From: Mycobacterium colombiense | GTDB lineage: Bacteria > Actinomycetota > Actinomycetes > Mycobacteriales > Mycobacteriaceae | Assembly: GCF_001665835.1 (NCBI RefSeq) | Contig: NZ_LZSX01000011.1 | Span: 20,898 to 84,897, forward strand | Length of the DNA stretch: 64,000 nt | Direction of reading: 5' to 3' | Shown: piece after piece, positions 13,185-24,059 of the stretch | How positions within the stretch are numbered: the stretch's first letter is position 1 | Layout of the letters: every line of letters starts with the position of its first letter | Position numbers and translations under genes: made by a program | Notes under the pieces: model-generated | Told to the model about the DNA's origin: nothing | The model's database searches: none | The model's input: the letters and a program-made list of their open reading frames with translations, nothing else

Positions 13185-14467
13185 GAGCAGAGCGCGAGAC
13201 GTCCAAACGGCGCGGCGGCAGCGACCGTCGGGGTGGACGCGACGGTTCTGCCCGGCGGACCAGCCGGCCCGTGGCCGAATCCGGTTCGGCGCGGCGCGCG
13301 CGTGGCGGCCGGACCTCGGCGCCCGCCCGCGAGGCCCGCGCGCCCAAGTCCGGTCCGCAGACCAGCCCCATCGCCCGGCCGGTCGAACGGCCGGCCCGGC
13401 CCAAGAGCACCAGCCAGGCCAAGGCGCGGGCGAAGGCGCGGAAAGCCAAGTCACCCAAGGTTGTTCGTCCTCGCCTGACCGAGCGGGTGGCCGCCCGGCT
13501 GGCGGCGATCGACCTGCGGCCGCGGACGTTGGCCAGCAAGGTGCCGTTCGTCGTGCTGATCATCGGTGCGCTGGGCCTCGGGCTCGGGCTCACGCTGTGG
13601 CTGTCCACCGACTCCGCCGAGCGCTCCTACAAGCTGAGCCACGCCCGGGAGCGGACCCGGCTGCTGCAGCAGCAGAAGGAAGCGCTGGAGCGCGACGTGC
13701 GCGAGGCCGAGGCCGCCCCGGCGCTGGCGGAGGCGGCCCGCAAGCAGGGCATGATCCCGAGCAGGGACACCGCGCACCTGGTCCAGGACGCGTCCGGGAA
13801 CTGGGTGGTGGTCGGCACACCCAAGCCGGCCGACGGTGTTCCGCCGCCCCCGCTGAACAACAAGCTCCCCGACGAGGCGCCGCAGCCGCCCAAGCCGCCG
13901 GCCGCTCCGCCGGAGGTCTCGATGCGGGTGGAACCCGCCCCCGGCGGCCCCGCCCCGGCCAGGTCCGGGCCCGAAGCGCTGCTGCGCGCACCCGACGGTG
14001 CGTCCACGGTCGGCGGTCAGCACCTGCCGCCGGCGGTGCCCCCGGTGCCCGGCGCGCCTGCCGCACCCGGTGTGGCGGTGCCGGGTACGCTGCCCGGCAT
14101 GCCAGGCGGACCCACGACGGGTGCATTGCCCGGCATGCCCGCTGCCCCGGCCACCGGACCCCTGCCCGGTACGCCCGCCGGCCCGGTCACCGGACGCGCA
14201 CCCGGTGCGCTGCCGGGATTGCCGACGCCGGGACTGCCCATGCCGGCCGGACCGGCGACCGCTCCGGCGCCGGCCGAGGTGCCGATTCCCTTGGGCGGAC
14301 TGCCGATTCCGGCTCCTGGCCAGATGCCCGCGCCGTTGGCCGCTGAGATTCCGGTCCCGCTGCAGCTGGGCCGTCCGGCGGCACCGGCCCAACCGGTGGC
14401 GCCCGCCGCGCCGGCTAACGGCCTGCCCGGGCCGGCGGTCGTCGTGCCGCCAGGTGCTCCCAGGTGA
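13181..14467 (+). CDS. ftsL: Division protein FtsL / proline-rich membrane protein (Rv2164c-like)
   Basis: 428 residues. A long basic, disordered cytoplasmic N-terminus (about 120 residues) is followed by one membrane helix ([21 protein letters not shown]), then a short coiled-coil ([27 protein letters not shown]) typical of FtsL, which assembles with FtsQ and FtsB-type proteins at the septum. The remainder is an extracytoplasmic Pro/Ala/Gly-rich tail with 12-residue repeats (codons 304-339). Position between rsmH and pbpB is the usual ftsL slot. ATG overlaps the rsmH stop, and its own TGA overlaps the GTG of pbpB, suggesting coupling. Confidence 0.9.
   Translation: MRAERETSKRRGGSDRRGGRDGSARRTSRPVAESGSARRARGGRTSAPAREARAPKSGPQTSPIARPVERPARPKSTSQAKARAKARKAKSPKVVRPRLTERVAARLAAIDLRPRTLASKVPFVVLIIGALGLGLGLTLWLSTDSAERSYKLSHARERTRLLQQQKEALERDVREAEAAPALAEAARKQGMIPSRDTAHLVQDASGNWVVVGTPKPADGVPPPPLNNKLPDEAPQPPKPPAAPPEVSMRVEPAPGGPAPARSGPEALLRAPDGASTVGGQHLPPAVPPVPGAPAAPGVAVPGTLPGMPGGPTTGALPGMPAAPATGPLPGTPAGPVTGRAPGALPGLPTPGLPMPAGPATAPAPAEVPIPLGGLPIPAPGQMPAPLAAEIPVPLQLGRPAAPAQPVAPAAPANGLPGPAVVVPPGAPR
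14090..14197 (+). repeat. Three 36-bp in-frame repeats in ftsL
   Basis: Three tandem units encode the pattern L-P-G-(M/T)-P-x-x-P-x-T-G-x at 14090, 14126 and 14162, with a degenerate fourth unit after. The DNA copies are diverged at many bases. They lie in the external Pro-rich tail. Confidence 0.7.
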
Positions 14468-16539
14468 GCCGCGGAGAATCCCCGCGGGCACGCCGGTCGC
14501 AGTCGGCACGGCCGACACGTGGTCCCCGTAAGGACTTGGCGGGCAAGGGCGTACGGCAACCCAAGCGTCGCCTGAAACAGCAGCAGGCCGACGTCGGGAG
14601 CGACGTGCGGGAACCGAAGCGATTCCGGAAGGCGAAGCAGGCCAAGGGCGTCGGGGCGACACAGCGATCCGAGGCGGTGACGGCCGGGCACTCGGCCCGG
14701 GAGCGTCGCACCCGCCAGATCGTCGAGTTGACCAGCCGCGGTGGGTCATTCGTCTTCCGGCACCGCGCAGGCAACGTGGTCATCCTGGTACTCATGCTGG
14801 TGGCAGCCTCCCAGCTGTTCGTCCTGCAGGTGACCAGCGCCCCGTCGCTGCGCGCCCAGGCAGCCAGCCAGCTCAAGGTCACCGATGTGGAAAAGGCGGT
14901 GCGCGGTAGCATCATCGACCGCCGCAAAGACCAGCTTGCCTTCACCATCGAGTCGCGTGCGCTGACGTTTCAGCCGAAACGGATCCGCAAGCAACTGGAG
15001 GAAGCCAGAGCCAAGAACTCGACCGCACCCGATCCGCAGCAGCGGCTGCGCGATATCGCCAAGGAGGTCTCCAGCCGCCTGGGCAACAAGCCTGACTCGG
15101 CGACCGTCTTGAAGAAGCTGCAAACCGACGACAACTTCGTCTACCTGGCACGTGCCGTGGATCCCGCTGTCGCCAGTGCTATCTCGGACAAGTATCCCGA
15201 GGTCGGTTCCGAACGACAGGATCTGCGCCAGTATCCGGGCGGATCGCTGGCGGCCAACATCGTCGGCGGCATCGACTGGGACGGTCACGGCCTGCTGGGG
15301 CTGGAGGAGGCCATGGACTCGGTGTTGTCGGGCACCGACGGTGCGGTCACCTATGACCGCGGATCCGACGGGGTGGTCATTCCCGGCAGTTACCGCAACC
15401 GGCATCGGGCGGTCAACGGCTCGATGGTCCAGCTGACCCTCGACGACGACATCCAGTTCTACGTGCAGCAGCAGGTTCAGCAGGCCAAGAATATGTCTGG
15501 CGCGCACAATGTTTCGGCTGTCGTGCTCGATGCGAAGTCCGGCGAAGTGCTGGCGATGGCCAACGACAACACCTTCGACCCCTCCCAGGACATCGGGCGA
15601 CAGGGCGACAAACAGCTGGGCAACCTGGCGGTGTCCTCGCCTTTCGAGCCCGGCTCGGTGAACAAGGTGATCACCGCGTCGTCGGTCATCGAGTACGGCC
15701 TGTCCAATCCCGATGAGGTGCTGCAGGTCCCCGGCGCGATCCAGATGGGCGGGGTGTCCATCCACGACGCGTGGGATCACGGCGTGATGCCCTACACCAC
15801 CACCGGCGTGTTCGGAAAGTCCTCCAACGTCGGCACTTTGATGCTCGCCCAGCGCGTCGGCCCGGAGCGTTTCTACGACATGGTCCGCAAATTCGGTCTG
15901 GGGCAACGCACCAACGTGGGCCTGCCCGGTGAGAGCGCCGGACTGGTGCCGCCGATCGACCAGTGGTCGGGTAGCACCTTCTCGAACCTGCCCATCGGCC
16001 AGGGTCTTTCGATGACGCTGCTGCAGATGACCGGCATGTACCAGGCGATCGCCAACGACGGCCTGCGGATACCGCCCCGGATCATCAAGGCCACCATCGC
16101 CCCCGACGGCACGCGCACCGAGGAGCCGCGCCCGGAGGGTGTACGGGTGGTCTCGCCGCAGACGGCGCAGACAGTGCGCAACATGCTGCGTGCCGTGGTG
16201 CAGAAGGACCCGATGGGGTACCAGCAGGGCACCGGCTCGGCCGGCGCGGTGACGGGCTACCAGATGGCCGGCAAGACGGGTACCGCGCAGCAGATCAACC
16301 CGGCCTGCGGCTGCTACTTCGACAACGTCTACTGGATCACGTTCGCCGGGATGGCCACCGTCGACAACCCCCGGTACGTCATCGGCATCATGATGGACAA
16401 CCCGGAGCGCAACGCCGACGGCACGCCCGGCCACTCGGCGGCCCCGCTGTTCCATAACATCGCCGGCTGGCTCATGCAGCGCGAGAACGTGCCGCTGTCG
16501 CCCGACCCCGGGCCCCCGCTGACCCTGCAGGCCACCTAG
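14464..16539 (+). CDS. pbpB: Septal peptidoglycan transpeptidase PbpB (FtsI/PBP3)
   Basis: A 691-residue class B penicillin-binding protein. A basic cytoplasmic N-terminus is followed by a membrane helix near residues 100-120 (NVVILVLMLVAASQLFVLQV), a PBP dimerisation region, and the transpeptidase domain. Active-site motifs are complete: SxxK with Ser398 (EPGSVNK), SxN at 453-455 (GKSSNVG) and KTG at 604-606 (AGKTGTAQQ). It crosslinks septal peptidoglycan with FtsW. GTG 14464 overlaps the ftsL stop by four bases. In M. tuberculosis several genes including PE_PGRS38 separate it from murE; here only 106 bases do. Confidence 0.97.
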   Translation: MSRGESPRARRSQSARPTRGPRKDLAGKGVRQPKRRLKQQQADVGSDVREPKRFRKAKQAKGVGATQRSEAVTAGHSARERRTRQIVELTSRGGSFVFRHRAGNVVILVLMLVAASQLFVLQVTSAPSLRAQAASQLKVTDVEKAVRGSIIDRRKDQLAFTIESRALTFQPKRIRKQLEEARAKNSTAPDPQQRLRDIAKEVSSRLGNKPDSATVLKKLQTDDNFVYLARAVDPAVASAISDKYPEVGSERQDLRQYPGGSLAANIVGGIDWDGHGLLGLEEAMDSVLSGTDGAVTYDRGSDGVVIPGSYRNRHRAVNGSMVQLTLDDDIQFYVQQQVQQAKNMSGAHNVSAVVLDAKSGEVLAMANDNTFDPSQDIGRQGDKQLGNLAVSSPFEPGSVNKVITASSVIEYGLSNPDEVLQVPGAIQMGGVSIHDAWDHGVMPYTTTGVFGKSSNVGTLMLAQRVGPERFYDMVRKFGLGQRTNVGLPGESAGLVPPIDQWSGSTFSNLPIGQGLSMTLLQMTGMYQAIANDGLRIPPRIIKATIAPDGTRTEEPRPEGVRVVSPQTAQTVRNMLRAVVQKDPMGYQQGTGSAGAVTGYQMAGKTGTAQQINPACGCYFDNVYWITFAGMATVDNPRYVIGIMMDNPERNADGTPGHSAAPLFHNIAGWLMQRENVPLSPDPGPPLTLQAT

Positions 16540-16578
16540 CGGGTCGCCGCCAGACAGCCGGGCCCGGGGGACCTCCGT

Positions 16579-16597
16579 CGAGCCGCCCGGCGGCTCG
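16579..16597 (+). terminator. Strong GC hairpin between pbpB and murE
   Basis: CGAGCCGCC / GGCGGCTCG, perfect 9-base arms around a single C, with no T-run. It may attenuate or process the message between the division and Mur blocks. Confidence 0.45.
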
Positions 16598-16645
16598 GTC
16601 GGCGCGCGGATCGCCTCCCGGCCGGTTGCGGCTAGGTAGGGTGTC

Positions 16646-18244
16646 ATGGCCGATCATGAGGATCACGCGGCGTCGGAGGGAGGTGTGACTGAAGTGGTGC
16701 CGGTGCCCACTGGGTTACGCCCCAGCGCCGTCGTGGGCGCGCGGCTGCCCGCGCTCGCCGACCAGGTCGGCGCGGTCCCGGCCGACGGCCCAGGTCAGGG
16801 CACCGCCGTGCCCGACGTGACCATCACCGGCGTGACGCTGCGCGCCCAGGACGTGCGGCCCGGTGACCTGTTCGCCGCGCTGCCCGGTCTGACGACCCAC
16901 GGGGCCCGCTACGCCGGCGATGCGATCGAACGCGGCGCGGCCGCCGTGCTCACCGACCCCGCCGGGGTCGCCGAGATGACCGCGACCGGCGCCCCGACCG
17001 CGCCGACGCTGGTGCACCCCGACCCCCGCGGCGTGCTCGGCGGCCTGGCCGCCACGGTGTACGGGCGCCCGTCCGAGCGGGTGGCCGTCATCGGCATCAC
17101 CGGCACCTCCGGCAAGACCACCACCACCTACCTGGTCGAGTCCGGTCTGCGCGCCGCCGACCGCAGGGCCGGGCTGATCGGCACCATCGGCATTCGCATC
17201 GACGGCGCCGACATCCCCAGCGCGCTCACCACTCCGGAGGCCCCCGCGCTGCAGGCGATGCTGGCGGCGATGGCCGAACAGGGCGTGGACACCGTCGTCA
17301 TGGAGGTCTCCAGCCACGCGCTGGCGTTGGGCCGGGTGGACGGCACCGGCTTCGCGGTCGGCGGTTTCACCAACCTTTCCCGCGATCATCTCGACTTTCA
17401 CCCGACCATGGAACACTACTTCGATACCAAAGCCCTGCTGTTCGAACCGAATTCGCCGCTGCGGGCGCGCCGCGTCGTGGTGTGCATCGACGACGATGCC
17501 GGGCGGGCAATGGCGGCTCGGGCCCGAGATGCGATCACCGTCAGCGCCGAGGGCCGGCCCGCGAATTGGCGCGCCGTCGACGTGGCCCCGATGGGCGCCG
17601 CGGGACAACAGTTCACCGTTATCGACCCCGCCGGCGCTGCGCATCAGGTCGGGGTCCCCCTACCCGGGCACTACAACGTCGCCAATTGCCTTCTGGCGCT
17701 GGCCCTTCTCGACGCGGTGGGGGTGTCGCCCGAGCGGGCGGCGCCGGGACTGCGGCAGACCCGCGTGCCGGGACGCATGGAAGAGATCGACGCCGGGCAA
17801 GACTTCCTGGCGCTGGTCGACTACGCCCACAAGCCGGGCGCCCTGCGCGCGGTGCTGACCACGCTGGCGCGTCCCGGCCGCCGCGTGGCGGTGGTGTTCG
17901 GCGCCGGCGGCGAGCGCGATCCAGGCAAGCGGGGGCCGATGGGCGCGACGGCCGCCGAGCTGGCCGACCTGGTCGTCGTCACCGACGATAATCCGCGCGG
18001 CGAGGACCCGGCGTCGATTCGCCGCGAAATCCTGGCCGGTGCCATCGAAAGTGGTTGCGCGGCAGAGGTTGTCGAGGTCGCCGACCGGCGCGACGCGATC
18101 CGGCACGCCGTCGCCTGGGCCGGCGCCGGTGACGTGGTGCTGATCGCCGGCAAGGGCCACGAAACCGGGCAGCGCACCGGCGACGTGGTCCGCCCGTTCG
18201 ACGACCGCGTCGAGTTGGCGCAGGCGCTGCAGGATCGCGCATGA
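16646..18244 (+). CDS. murE: UDP-MurNAc-tripeptide synthetase MurE
   Basis: Mur ligase that adds meso-diaminopimelate to UDP-MurNAc-L-Ala-D-Glu in the cytoplasm. ATP loop [12 protein letters not shown] (catalytic Lys157), substrate histidine region [20 protein letters not shown], and the DNPR motif ([10 protein letters not shown]) that marks meso-DAP rather than lysine specificity. 532 residues from ATG 16646; an alternative GTG 16685 has a stronger GGAGG site five bases upstream and would remove 13 residues. The stop overlaps the murF ATG (ATGA). Confidence 0.96.
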   Translation: MADHEDHAASEGGVTEVVPVPTGLRPSAVVGARLPALADQVGAVPADGPGQGTAVPDVTITGVTLRAQDVRPGDLFAALPGLTTHGARYAGDAIERGAAAVLTDPAGVAEMTATGAPTAPTLVHPDPRGVLGGLAATVYGRPSERVAVIGITGTSGKTTTTYLVESGLRAADRRAGLIGTIGIRIDGADIPSALTTPEAPALQAMLAAMAEQGVDTVVMEVSSHALALGRVDGTGFAVGGFTNLSRDHLDFHPTMEHYFDTKALLFEPNSPLRARRVVVCIDDDAGRAMAARARDAITVSAEGRPANWRAVDVAPMGAAGQQFTVIDPAGAAHQVGVPLPGHYNVANCLLALALLDAVGVSPERAAPGLRQTRVPGRMEEIDAGQDFLALVDYAHKPGALRAVLTTLARPGRRVAVVFGAGGERDPGKRGPMGATAAELADLVVVTDDNPRGEDPASIRREILAGAIESGCAAEVVEVADRRDAIRHAVAWAGAGDVVLIAGKGHETGQRTGDVVRPFDDRVELAQALQDRA

Positions 18245-19809
18245 TCGACCTGACCGTCGCGCAGATCGCCGAGATCGTCGGCGGCACTTTGTCCGACATC
18301 TCGCGGCAGGACGCCGCGGAACTGCACGTCACCGGAACCGTCGAATTCGACTCGCGCGCCGTCAAGCCCGGTGGGCTGTTCCTGGCCCTGCCGGGCGCGC
18401 GCTCGGACGGGCACGACCACGCGGCCTCGGCCGTGGCGGGCGGCGCGGTCGTGGTGCTGGCCGCGCGGCCGGTCGGGGTTCCCGCCATCGTCGTCGCACC
18501 CGAGGGCGCTTCGGAATCGCGGGCCGGGGTGCTCGAGCACGACCCGGACGGCTCGGGGGCCGCGGTGCTGGCCGCGCTGGCCAGGCTGGCCCAAGCGGTG
18601 GCCGCAGAACTGGTGGCCGGCGGGCTGACCATCGTCGGCATCACCGGATCGTCGGGGAAGACGTCGACCAAGGACCTGGTGGCCGCCGTGCTGGCGCCGC
18701 TGGGCGAGGTGGTGGCCCCGCCCGGGTCGTTCAACAACGAGCTGGGGCATCCGTGGACGGTGCTGCGGGCGACGGCCGACACCGACTACCTGGTCCTCGA
18801 GATGTCGGCCCGGCATCCCGGCAACATCGCCGCGCTTGCCGGCATCGCCACACCGTCCATCGGAGTGGTGCTCAACGTCGGCACCGCGCACCTGGGCGAA
18901 TTCGGCTCGCGCGAAGCCATCGCCCAAACGAAATCCGAACTGCCGCAATCTGTTCCGCCGTCCGGCGTGGTGATCTTGAACGCCGACGATACGGCCGTGG
19001 CGGCCATGGCGAACGTGACCGCGGCCCGGGTTGTCCGGGTCGGCCGAGCCGAGCGCACCACCGCGGGCCCCAGCGACCTGTGGGCCGGGCCGGTGTCGCT
19101 CGACGAGCTGGCCAGGCCGCGATTCACGCTGCACCGGCGCGAGGCGTCCGGGGTGACGCAGGTGCAGGTGCAACTCGGCGTCTACGGCGATCACCAGGTG
19201 AGCAACGCGCTGTGCGCGGCCGCGGTCGCGCTGGAATGCGGCGCCGGCCTCGAACAGGTGGCGGCCGCGCTCGCCGGGACCGGGCCGGTCTCGCGGCACC
19301 GCATGCAGGTCACCACCCGGGCCGACGGGGTTACCGTGATCGACGATGCCTACAACGCCAACCCCGATTCGATGCGGGCCGGGTTGCAGGCGCTGGCCTG
19401 GATCGCTCACGGCGGGGGCGCGGGCGGCGGGCACAGCCCCGCCGAAAAGCGCAGGAGCTGGGCGGTGCTCGGCGAGATGGCTGAGCTGGGTGAGGACGCC
19501 ATAGCCGAGCACGATCGCATTGGCCGGCTGGCCGTGCGCTTAGATGTGTCTCGACTCGTTGTCGTGGGAAGTGGGAGGTCGATGAGCGCCATGCACCACG
19601 GAGCGGTCATGGAGGGTTCCTGGGGCGCAGCCGACAAGGGGGCCGTCAACGTCGCCGACAGCGATGCCGCCCTGGCGTTACTGCGGGCCGAGCTGCAACC
19701 CGGCGATGTCGTGCTGGTCAAGGCGTCGAACTCCGCCGGGCTCGGTGCGCTGGCCGACGCGCTTGCCGCAGAAAACTCGGAAGGCGCTGCGGGCGGGACG
19801 CGCGCATGA
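18241..19809 (+). CDS. murF: UDP-MurNAc-pentapeptide synthetase MurF
   Basis: 522 residues; adds D-Ala-D-Ala to UDP-MurNAc-tripeptide, completing the cytoplasmic precursor. The ATP loop is [25 protein letters not shown] and [12 protein letters not shown] follow, then the C-terminal Mur ligase domain with [13 protein letters not shown], the MurF signature. ATG overlaps the murE stop and the TGA overlaps the mraY ATG, so the three genes are likely coupled. Confidence 0.96.
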   Translation: MIDLTVAQIAEIVGGTLSDISRQDAAELHVTGTVEFDSRAVKPGGLFLALPGARSDGHDHAASAVAGGAVVVLAARPVGVPAIVVAPEGASESRAGVLEHDPDGSGAAVLAALARLAQAVAAELVAGGLTIVGITGSSGKTSTKDLVAAVLAPLGEVVAPPGSFNNELGHPWTVLRATADTDYLVLEMSARHPGNIAALAGIATPSIGVVLNVGTAHLGEFGSREAIAQTKSELPQSVPPSGVVILNADDTAVAAMANVTAARVVRVGRAERTTAGPSDLWAGPVSLDELARPRFTLHRREASGVTQVQVQLGVYGDHQVSNALCAAAVALECGAGLEQVAAALAGTGPVSRHRMQVTTRADGVTVIDDAYNANPDSMRAGLQALAWIAHGGGAGGGHSPAEKRRSWAVLGEMAELGEDAIAEHDRIGRLAVRLDVSRLVVVGSGRSMSAMHHGAVMEGSWGAADKGAVNVADSDAALALLRAELQPGDVVLVKASNSAGLGALADALAAENSEGAAGGTRA

Positions 19810-20885
19810 GGCAGATCCTGATCGCCGTCGCCGTCGCGCTGACCATATCGATCCTGCTGACCCCGGCGCTGATCCGGTTGTTCACGCGGCAGGGCTTCGG
19901 CCACCACACCCGCGAGGACGGCCCACCCACCCACCACGCCAAACGGGGCACGCCTTCGATGGGCGGCGTGGCCATCCTGGCCGGCATCTGGGCGGGTTAC
20001 CTGGGCACGCACCTGGCCGGGATGGCCTTCGACGGCGAGGGCGTCACCGTCTCGGGACTATTGGTGCTGGGCCTGGCCACCGTGCTCGGCGGCGTCGGAT
20101 TCCTCGACGACATGATCAAGATCCGCAGGTCGCGCAACCTCGGCTTGAACAAGACGGCCAAGACCATCGGGCAGGTCGCCGCCGCGGTGCTGTTCGGCGT
20201 GCTGGCGCTGCGGTTCCACAACAACAACGGCCTGACACCGGGCAGCGCGGACCTGTCCTACGTGCGCGAGATCGCCACCGTCACACTGGCTCCGGGCCTG
20301 TTCGTGTTGTTCTGCGTGGTCGTCGTCAGCGCCTGGTCCAACGCGGTCAACTTCACTGACGGCCTGGACGGGCTGGCCGCCGGGAGCATGGCGATGGTCA
20401 CCGCCGCCTACGTGTTGATCACCTTCTGGCAGTACCGCAACGCCTGCGTCACCGCCCCCGGGCTGGGGTGCTACAACGTGCGCGACCCGCTGGACCTGGC
20501 GCTGGTCGCGGCCGCCACCGCGGGCGCCTGCATCGGGTTTTTGTGGTGGAACGCCGCGCCCGCCAAGATCTTCATGGGCGACACCGGATCCCTGGCCCTG
20601 GGCGGCATCATCGCGGGCCTCTCGGTCACCAGCCGCACCGAGATCCTCGCCGTGGTGCTGGGTTCGTTGTTTGTCGCCGAGGTCAGCTCGGTTGTGTTGC
20701 AGATCTTGACTTTTCGCACCACCGGGCGCCGGGTGTTCCGGATGGCGCCCTTTCACCACCATTTCGAACTGGCCGGCTGGGCAGAGACCACGGTCATCAT
20801 CCGCTTCTGGCTGCTCACCGCGATCGCCTGCGGCCTGGGCGTGGCCCTTTTCTACGGTGAGTGGCTGGGCGCGATAGGTGCCTGA
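19806..20885 (+). CDS. mraY: Phospho-MurNAc-pentapeptide transferase MraY
   Basis: A 359-residue polytopic membrane enzyme that moves phospho-MurNAc-pentapeptide onto undecaprenyl phosphate, forming lipid I. Signature motifs: [12 protein letters not shown] near the N-terminus, FLDDMIKI (catalytic Asp pair), [12 protein letters not shown] and [12 protein letters not shown] (metal-binding Asp), and [17 protein letters not shown] near the C-terminus. About ten membrane helices. Also called murX in M. tuberculosis (Rv2156c). The TGA overlaps the murD ATG by one base. Confidence 0.97.
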   Translation: MRQILIAVAVALTISILLTPALIRLFTRQGFGHHTREDGPPTHHAKRGTPSMGGVAILAGIWAGYLGTHLAGMAFDGEGVTVSGLLVLGLATVLGGVGFLDDMIKIRRSRNLGLNKTAKTIGQVAAAVLFGVLALRFHNNNGLTPGSADLSYVREIATVTLAPGLFVLFCVVVVSAWSNAVNFTDGLDGLAAGSMAMVTAAYVLITFWQYRNACVTAPGLGCYNVRDPLDLALVAAATAGACIGFLWWNAAPAKIFMGDTGSLALGGIIAGLSVTSRTEILAVVLGSLFVAEVSSVVLQILTFRTTGRRVFRMAPFHHHFELAGWAETTVIIRFWLLTAIACGLGVALFYGEWLGAIGA

Positions 20886-22354
20886 TGAGCGGTCTTGAGG
20901 CCCCGCTGGAACCCCTGGCGCCCGGAGCGCCGGTGCTGGTGGCCGGCGGCGGGGTGACGGGCAAAGCGGTGCTGGCGGCGCTGACGAGATTCGGCGCGAC
21001 ACCGACGCTGTGCGACGACGACCCGGCCCGGCTGCGCGGCTACGCCGACGCGGGGGTGGCGACCGCGTCCACCTCGACGGTCATCGACGAGATCTCCCGG
21101 TACGCGCTGGTCGTCACCAGTCCCGGCTTCGCGCCGAGCACGCCGCTGCTGGTCGCCGCAGCGACGGCCGGGGTGCCGATCTGGGGTGACGTGGAGCTTG
21201 CCTGGCGACTTGACGCCGCCGGCCACTACGGGCCACCGCGGCGCTGGCTGGTGGTGACCGGGACCAACGGCAAGACGACCACCACGTCGATGCTGCACGC
21301 CATGCTCACTGCAGGCGGCCGGCGCAGCCTGCTGTGCGGCAACATCGGTGACCCGGTGCTCGACGTCCTGGAGCAACCCGCCGAGCTGCTGGCCGTCGAG
21401 CTGTCCAGCTTCCAATTGCATTGGGCGCCTTCGCTGCAGCCGGAGGCCGGTGCGGTGCTCAACATCGCCGAAGACCACCTGGACTGGCACGGCAGCCTGG
21501 GCGCCTACGCCGCGGCGAAGGCGCGGGTGCTCGATGGCCGGGTCGCAGTGGTGGGCCTGGACGACGCCCGGGCGGCGGCGCTGTTGAATACCGCGCGGGC
21601 GCCGGTGCGGGTCGGCTTCCGGCTGGGCGAACCGGCGGCGGGGGAGCTGGGCGTGCGCGACGGCCACCTGGTTGACCGCGCGTTCGCCGACGACCTGGCC
21701 CTGCTGCCGGTCGAGTCCATCCCGGTGCCGGGCCCGGTCGGGGTGCTCGACGCCCTGGCCGCCGCGGCGCTGGCGCGCTGCGTCGACGTGCCGGCCGAAG
21801 CGATCGCGGCCGCGATCGTCTCCTTCCGGGTGGGCCGGCACCGGGCCGAAGTCGTGGCCGTCGCCGACGGCATCACCTACGTCGACGACTCCAAGGCCAC
21901 CAACCCCCACGCCGCCGAGGCGTCCGTGCTGGCCTACCCCCGCGTCGTCTGGATCGCCGGCGGCCTGCTGAAGGGTGCGTCGGTCGATGCCGAGGTCGCC
22001 CGGTTGGCGTCGCGGCTGGTCGGGGCGGTGCTCATCGGCCGAGATCGGCAAGAGGTTGCAGAGGCGTTATCGCGACACGCGCCGGATGTCCCCGTCCTGC
22101 AGGTTGTGACAGGCGAGGATGCTGGTATGGATGCGACTGCTGTGGTTCTTGGGGCAGATGTGACAGAAGTGAAACAAACGGGTGACAATCTGGGCTCGGC
22201 GGTGATGAACGCGGCGGTGGCCGCGGCGCGTAGCGTGGCGCAGCCCGGTGACACCGTCCTGCTGGCACCGGCGGGCGCATCGTTCGACCAATTCGCGGGT
22301 TACGCCGACCGTGGCGACACATTCGCGGCCGCCGTCCGCGCGGCGCTCCGGTAG
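20885..22354 (+). CDS. murD: UDP-MurNAc-L-alanine:D-glutamate ligase MurD
   Basis: 489 residues, close to the usual size. An N-terminal Rossmann-like domain ([17 protein letters not shown]) binds the UDP part; the central ATP loop is [27 protein letters not shown] and [13 protein letters not shown] are family signatures. It adds D-glutamate to UDP-MurNAc-L-alanine. ATG 20885 shares its A with the mraY stop; the frame is open slightly upstream, but this start matches the family. Confidence 0.96.
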   Translation: MSGLEAPLEPLAPGAPVLVAGGGVTGKAVLAALTRFGATPTLCDDDPARLRGYADAGVATASTSTVIDEISRYALVVTSPGFAPSTPLLVAAATAGVPIWGDVELAWRLDAAGHYGPPRRWLVVTGTNGKTTTTSMLHAMLTAGGRRSLLCGNIGDPVLDVLEQPAELLAVELSSFQLHWAPSLQPEAGAVLNIAEDHLDWHGSLGAYAAAKARVLDGRVAVVGLDDARAAALLNTARAPVRVGFRLGEPAAGELGVRDGHLVDRAFADDLALLPVESIPVPGPVGVLDALAAAALARCVDVPAEAIAAAIVSFRVGRHRAEVVAVADGITYVDDSKATNPHAAEASVLAYPRVVWIAGGLLKGASVDAEVARLASRLVGAVLIGRDRQEVAEALSRHAPDVPVLQVVTGEDAGMDATAVVLGADVTEVKQTGDNLGSAVMNAAVAAARSVAQPGDTVLLAPAGASFDQFAGYADRGDTFAAAVRAALR

Positions 22355-22361
22355 GGCGGGC

Positions 22362-24059
22362 GTGGGTAACGCACTGACCCGGCTGCTGGGCCGGGGGAAA
22401 GACAACACCGAAACCGCCACGGCCGAGCGGGGACCGGCCGACGACGCCGACGACACCTCCGAAGCCAAGGCCGAGCAGGAAGCCAAGGCCGAGAAGAAGG
22501 CCGACAAGAAGGCCGACAAGCCGCAAAAGGCCAAGAAGGACAAGGCCGCCGCCGGCGAGGGCGGTTCGCACGGCCGGTTCGGCGCCTGGCTGGGCCGGCC
22601 CATGACGTCGTTTCACCTAGTCATCGCCGTCGCCGGGTTGCTGACCACGCTCGGGCTGATCATGGTGCTATCGGCGTCGGGCGTGCGGTCCTACGACGCC
22701 GACGGATCGGCCTGGGTGATCTTCGGCAAGCAGGTGCTGTGGACCGTGATCGGGCTCATCGCCTGCTACGCCTCGTTGCGGATGTCGGTGCGGTTCATCC
22801 GCCGCGTCGCGTTCACCGGCTACGTCGTCACGGTCATCCTGCTGGTGCTGGTGCTCGTTCCCGGTATCGGCAACCTGGCCAACGGATCTCGTAAGTGGTT
22901 CGTGATCGCGGGCTTTTCGATGCAGCCCTCCGAGCTGGCCAAGATCGCCTTTGCCATCTGGGGCGCGCACATGCTGGCCGCCCGTCGCCTGGAGCGGGCG
23001 AGCCTGCGCGAACTGCTGATTCCGCTGGTGCCGGCGGCGGTGATCGCGCTGGCGCTGATCGTGGCGCAGCCCGACCTGGGGCAGACGGTGTCGCTGGGCA
23101 TCATCCTGCTGGCCCTGCTTTGGTATGCGGGCCTGCCGCTGCGTGTGTTCGTCACCTCGTTGCTGGCCGTCTTCGTCGCCGGCGCGGTCCTGGCCATGTC
23201 GGCCGGCTACCGGTCGGAACGGGTGCGGTCCTGGATCAACCCCGAAAACGACCCGCAGGACACCGGCTACCAGGCCCGGCAGGCTAAATTCGCGCTGGCG
23301 CACGGCGGGATCTTCGGTGACGGCCTGGGCCAGGGCGTCGCCAAATGGAACTACCTGCCCAATGCGCACAACGACTTCATCTTCGCGATCATCGGCGAGG
23401 AGCTCGGATTCATCGGTGCCTTCGCGCTGCTGGTGCTGTTCGGGCTGTTCGCCTACACCGGGATGCGGATCGCCCGCCGCTCGGCCGACCCGTTCCTGCG
23501 GCTGCTGACCGCCACCACGACCATGTGGGTGCTGGGCCAGGCTTTCATCAACATCGGCTACGTCATCGGCATCCTCCCGGTCACCGGTATTCAGCTGCCG
23601 CTCATTTCCGCCGGTGGGACATCAACCGCCGCAACGCTTTTCATGATAGGAATCATGGCGAACGCGGCTCGCCACGAACCCGAGGCGGTGGCCGCGCTGC
23701 GGGCCGGCCGCGACGACAAGGTGAACCGGATACTGCGGCTGCCGCCGCCCGAGCCCTACTCGCCGACGCGCCTGGAGGCTTTCCGCGATCGCAAGCGTGC
23801 CCGCCCGAAGTCGGCAGAGCCGCCGCGCAAGGGCGCCGGGGCGCCGGGGCGCAAGGCCCCCCGCAAGGCCTCCCAGAAGGCCGAAGCACCGCTGCGGCCG
23901 GCGCTACCGCGAACGGGCGGGCGGCCCGCTCGCCAGACTGGGGGTACCGCTCGATCACGGGCGAGGCATCATGGATCTGGCCAGCGCCGCGTCAGCCAGG
24001 CGGCCGGCCAGCGTCAGCCACGACGCGCTCGCGCATTGGAAGGTCAGCGTTACGGGTGA
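22362..24059 (+). CDS. ftsW: Septal SEDS glycosyltransferase FtsW
   Basis: 565 residues from GTG 22362 ([12 protein letters not shown]). A Lys/Ala/Glu-rich cytoplasmic N-terminus of about 75 residues precedes ten membrane helices of the SEDS fold; the big loop [26 protein letters not shown] and the conserved [16 protein letters not shown] are diagnostic. It polymerises lipid II at the septum with PbpB. The C-terminal basic/proline tail (about 100 residues) matches the mycobacterial extension. The long frame to 22248 overlaps murD and is not needed. The stop overlaps the murG GTG. Confidence 0.96.
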   Translation: MGNALTRLLGRGKDNTETATAERGPADDADDTSEAKAEQEAKAEKKADKKADKPQKAKKDKAAAGEGGSHGRFGAWLGRPMTSFHLVIAVAGLLTTLGLIMVLSASGVRSYDADGSAWVIFGKQVLWTVIGLIACYASLRMSVRFIRRVAFTGYVVTVILLVLVLVPGIGNLANGSRKWFVIAGFSMQPSELAKIAFAIWGAHMLAARRLERASLRELLIPLVPAAVIALALIVAQPDLGQTVSLGIILLALLWYAGLPLRVFVTSLLAVFVAGAVLAMSAGYRSERVRSWINPENDPQDTGYQARQAKFALAHGGIFGDGLGQGVAKWNYLPNAHNDFIFAIIGEELGFIGAFALLVLFGLFAYTGMRIARRSADPFLRLLTATTTMWVLGQAFINIGYVIGILPVTGIQLPLISAGGTSTAATLFMIGIMANAARHEPEAVAALRAGRDDKVNRILRLPPPEPYSPTRLEAFRDRKRARPKSAEPPRKGAGAPGRKAPRKASQKAEAPLRPALPRTGGRPARQTGGTARSRARHHGSGQRRVSQAAGQRQPRRARALEGQRYG

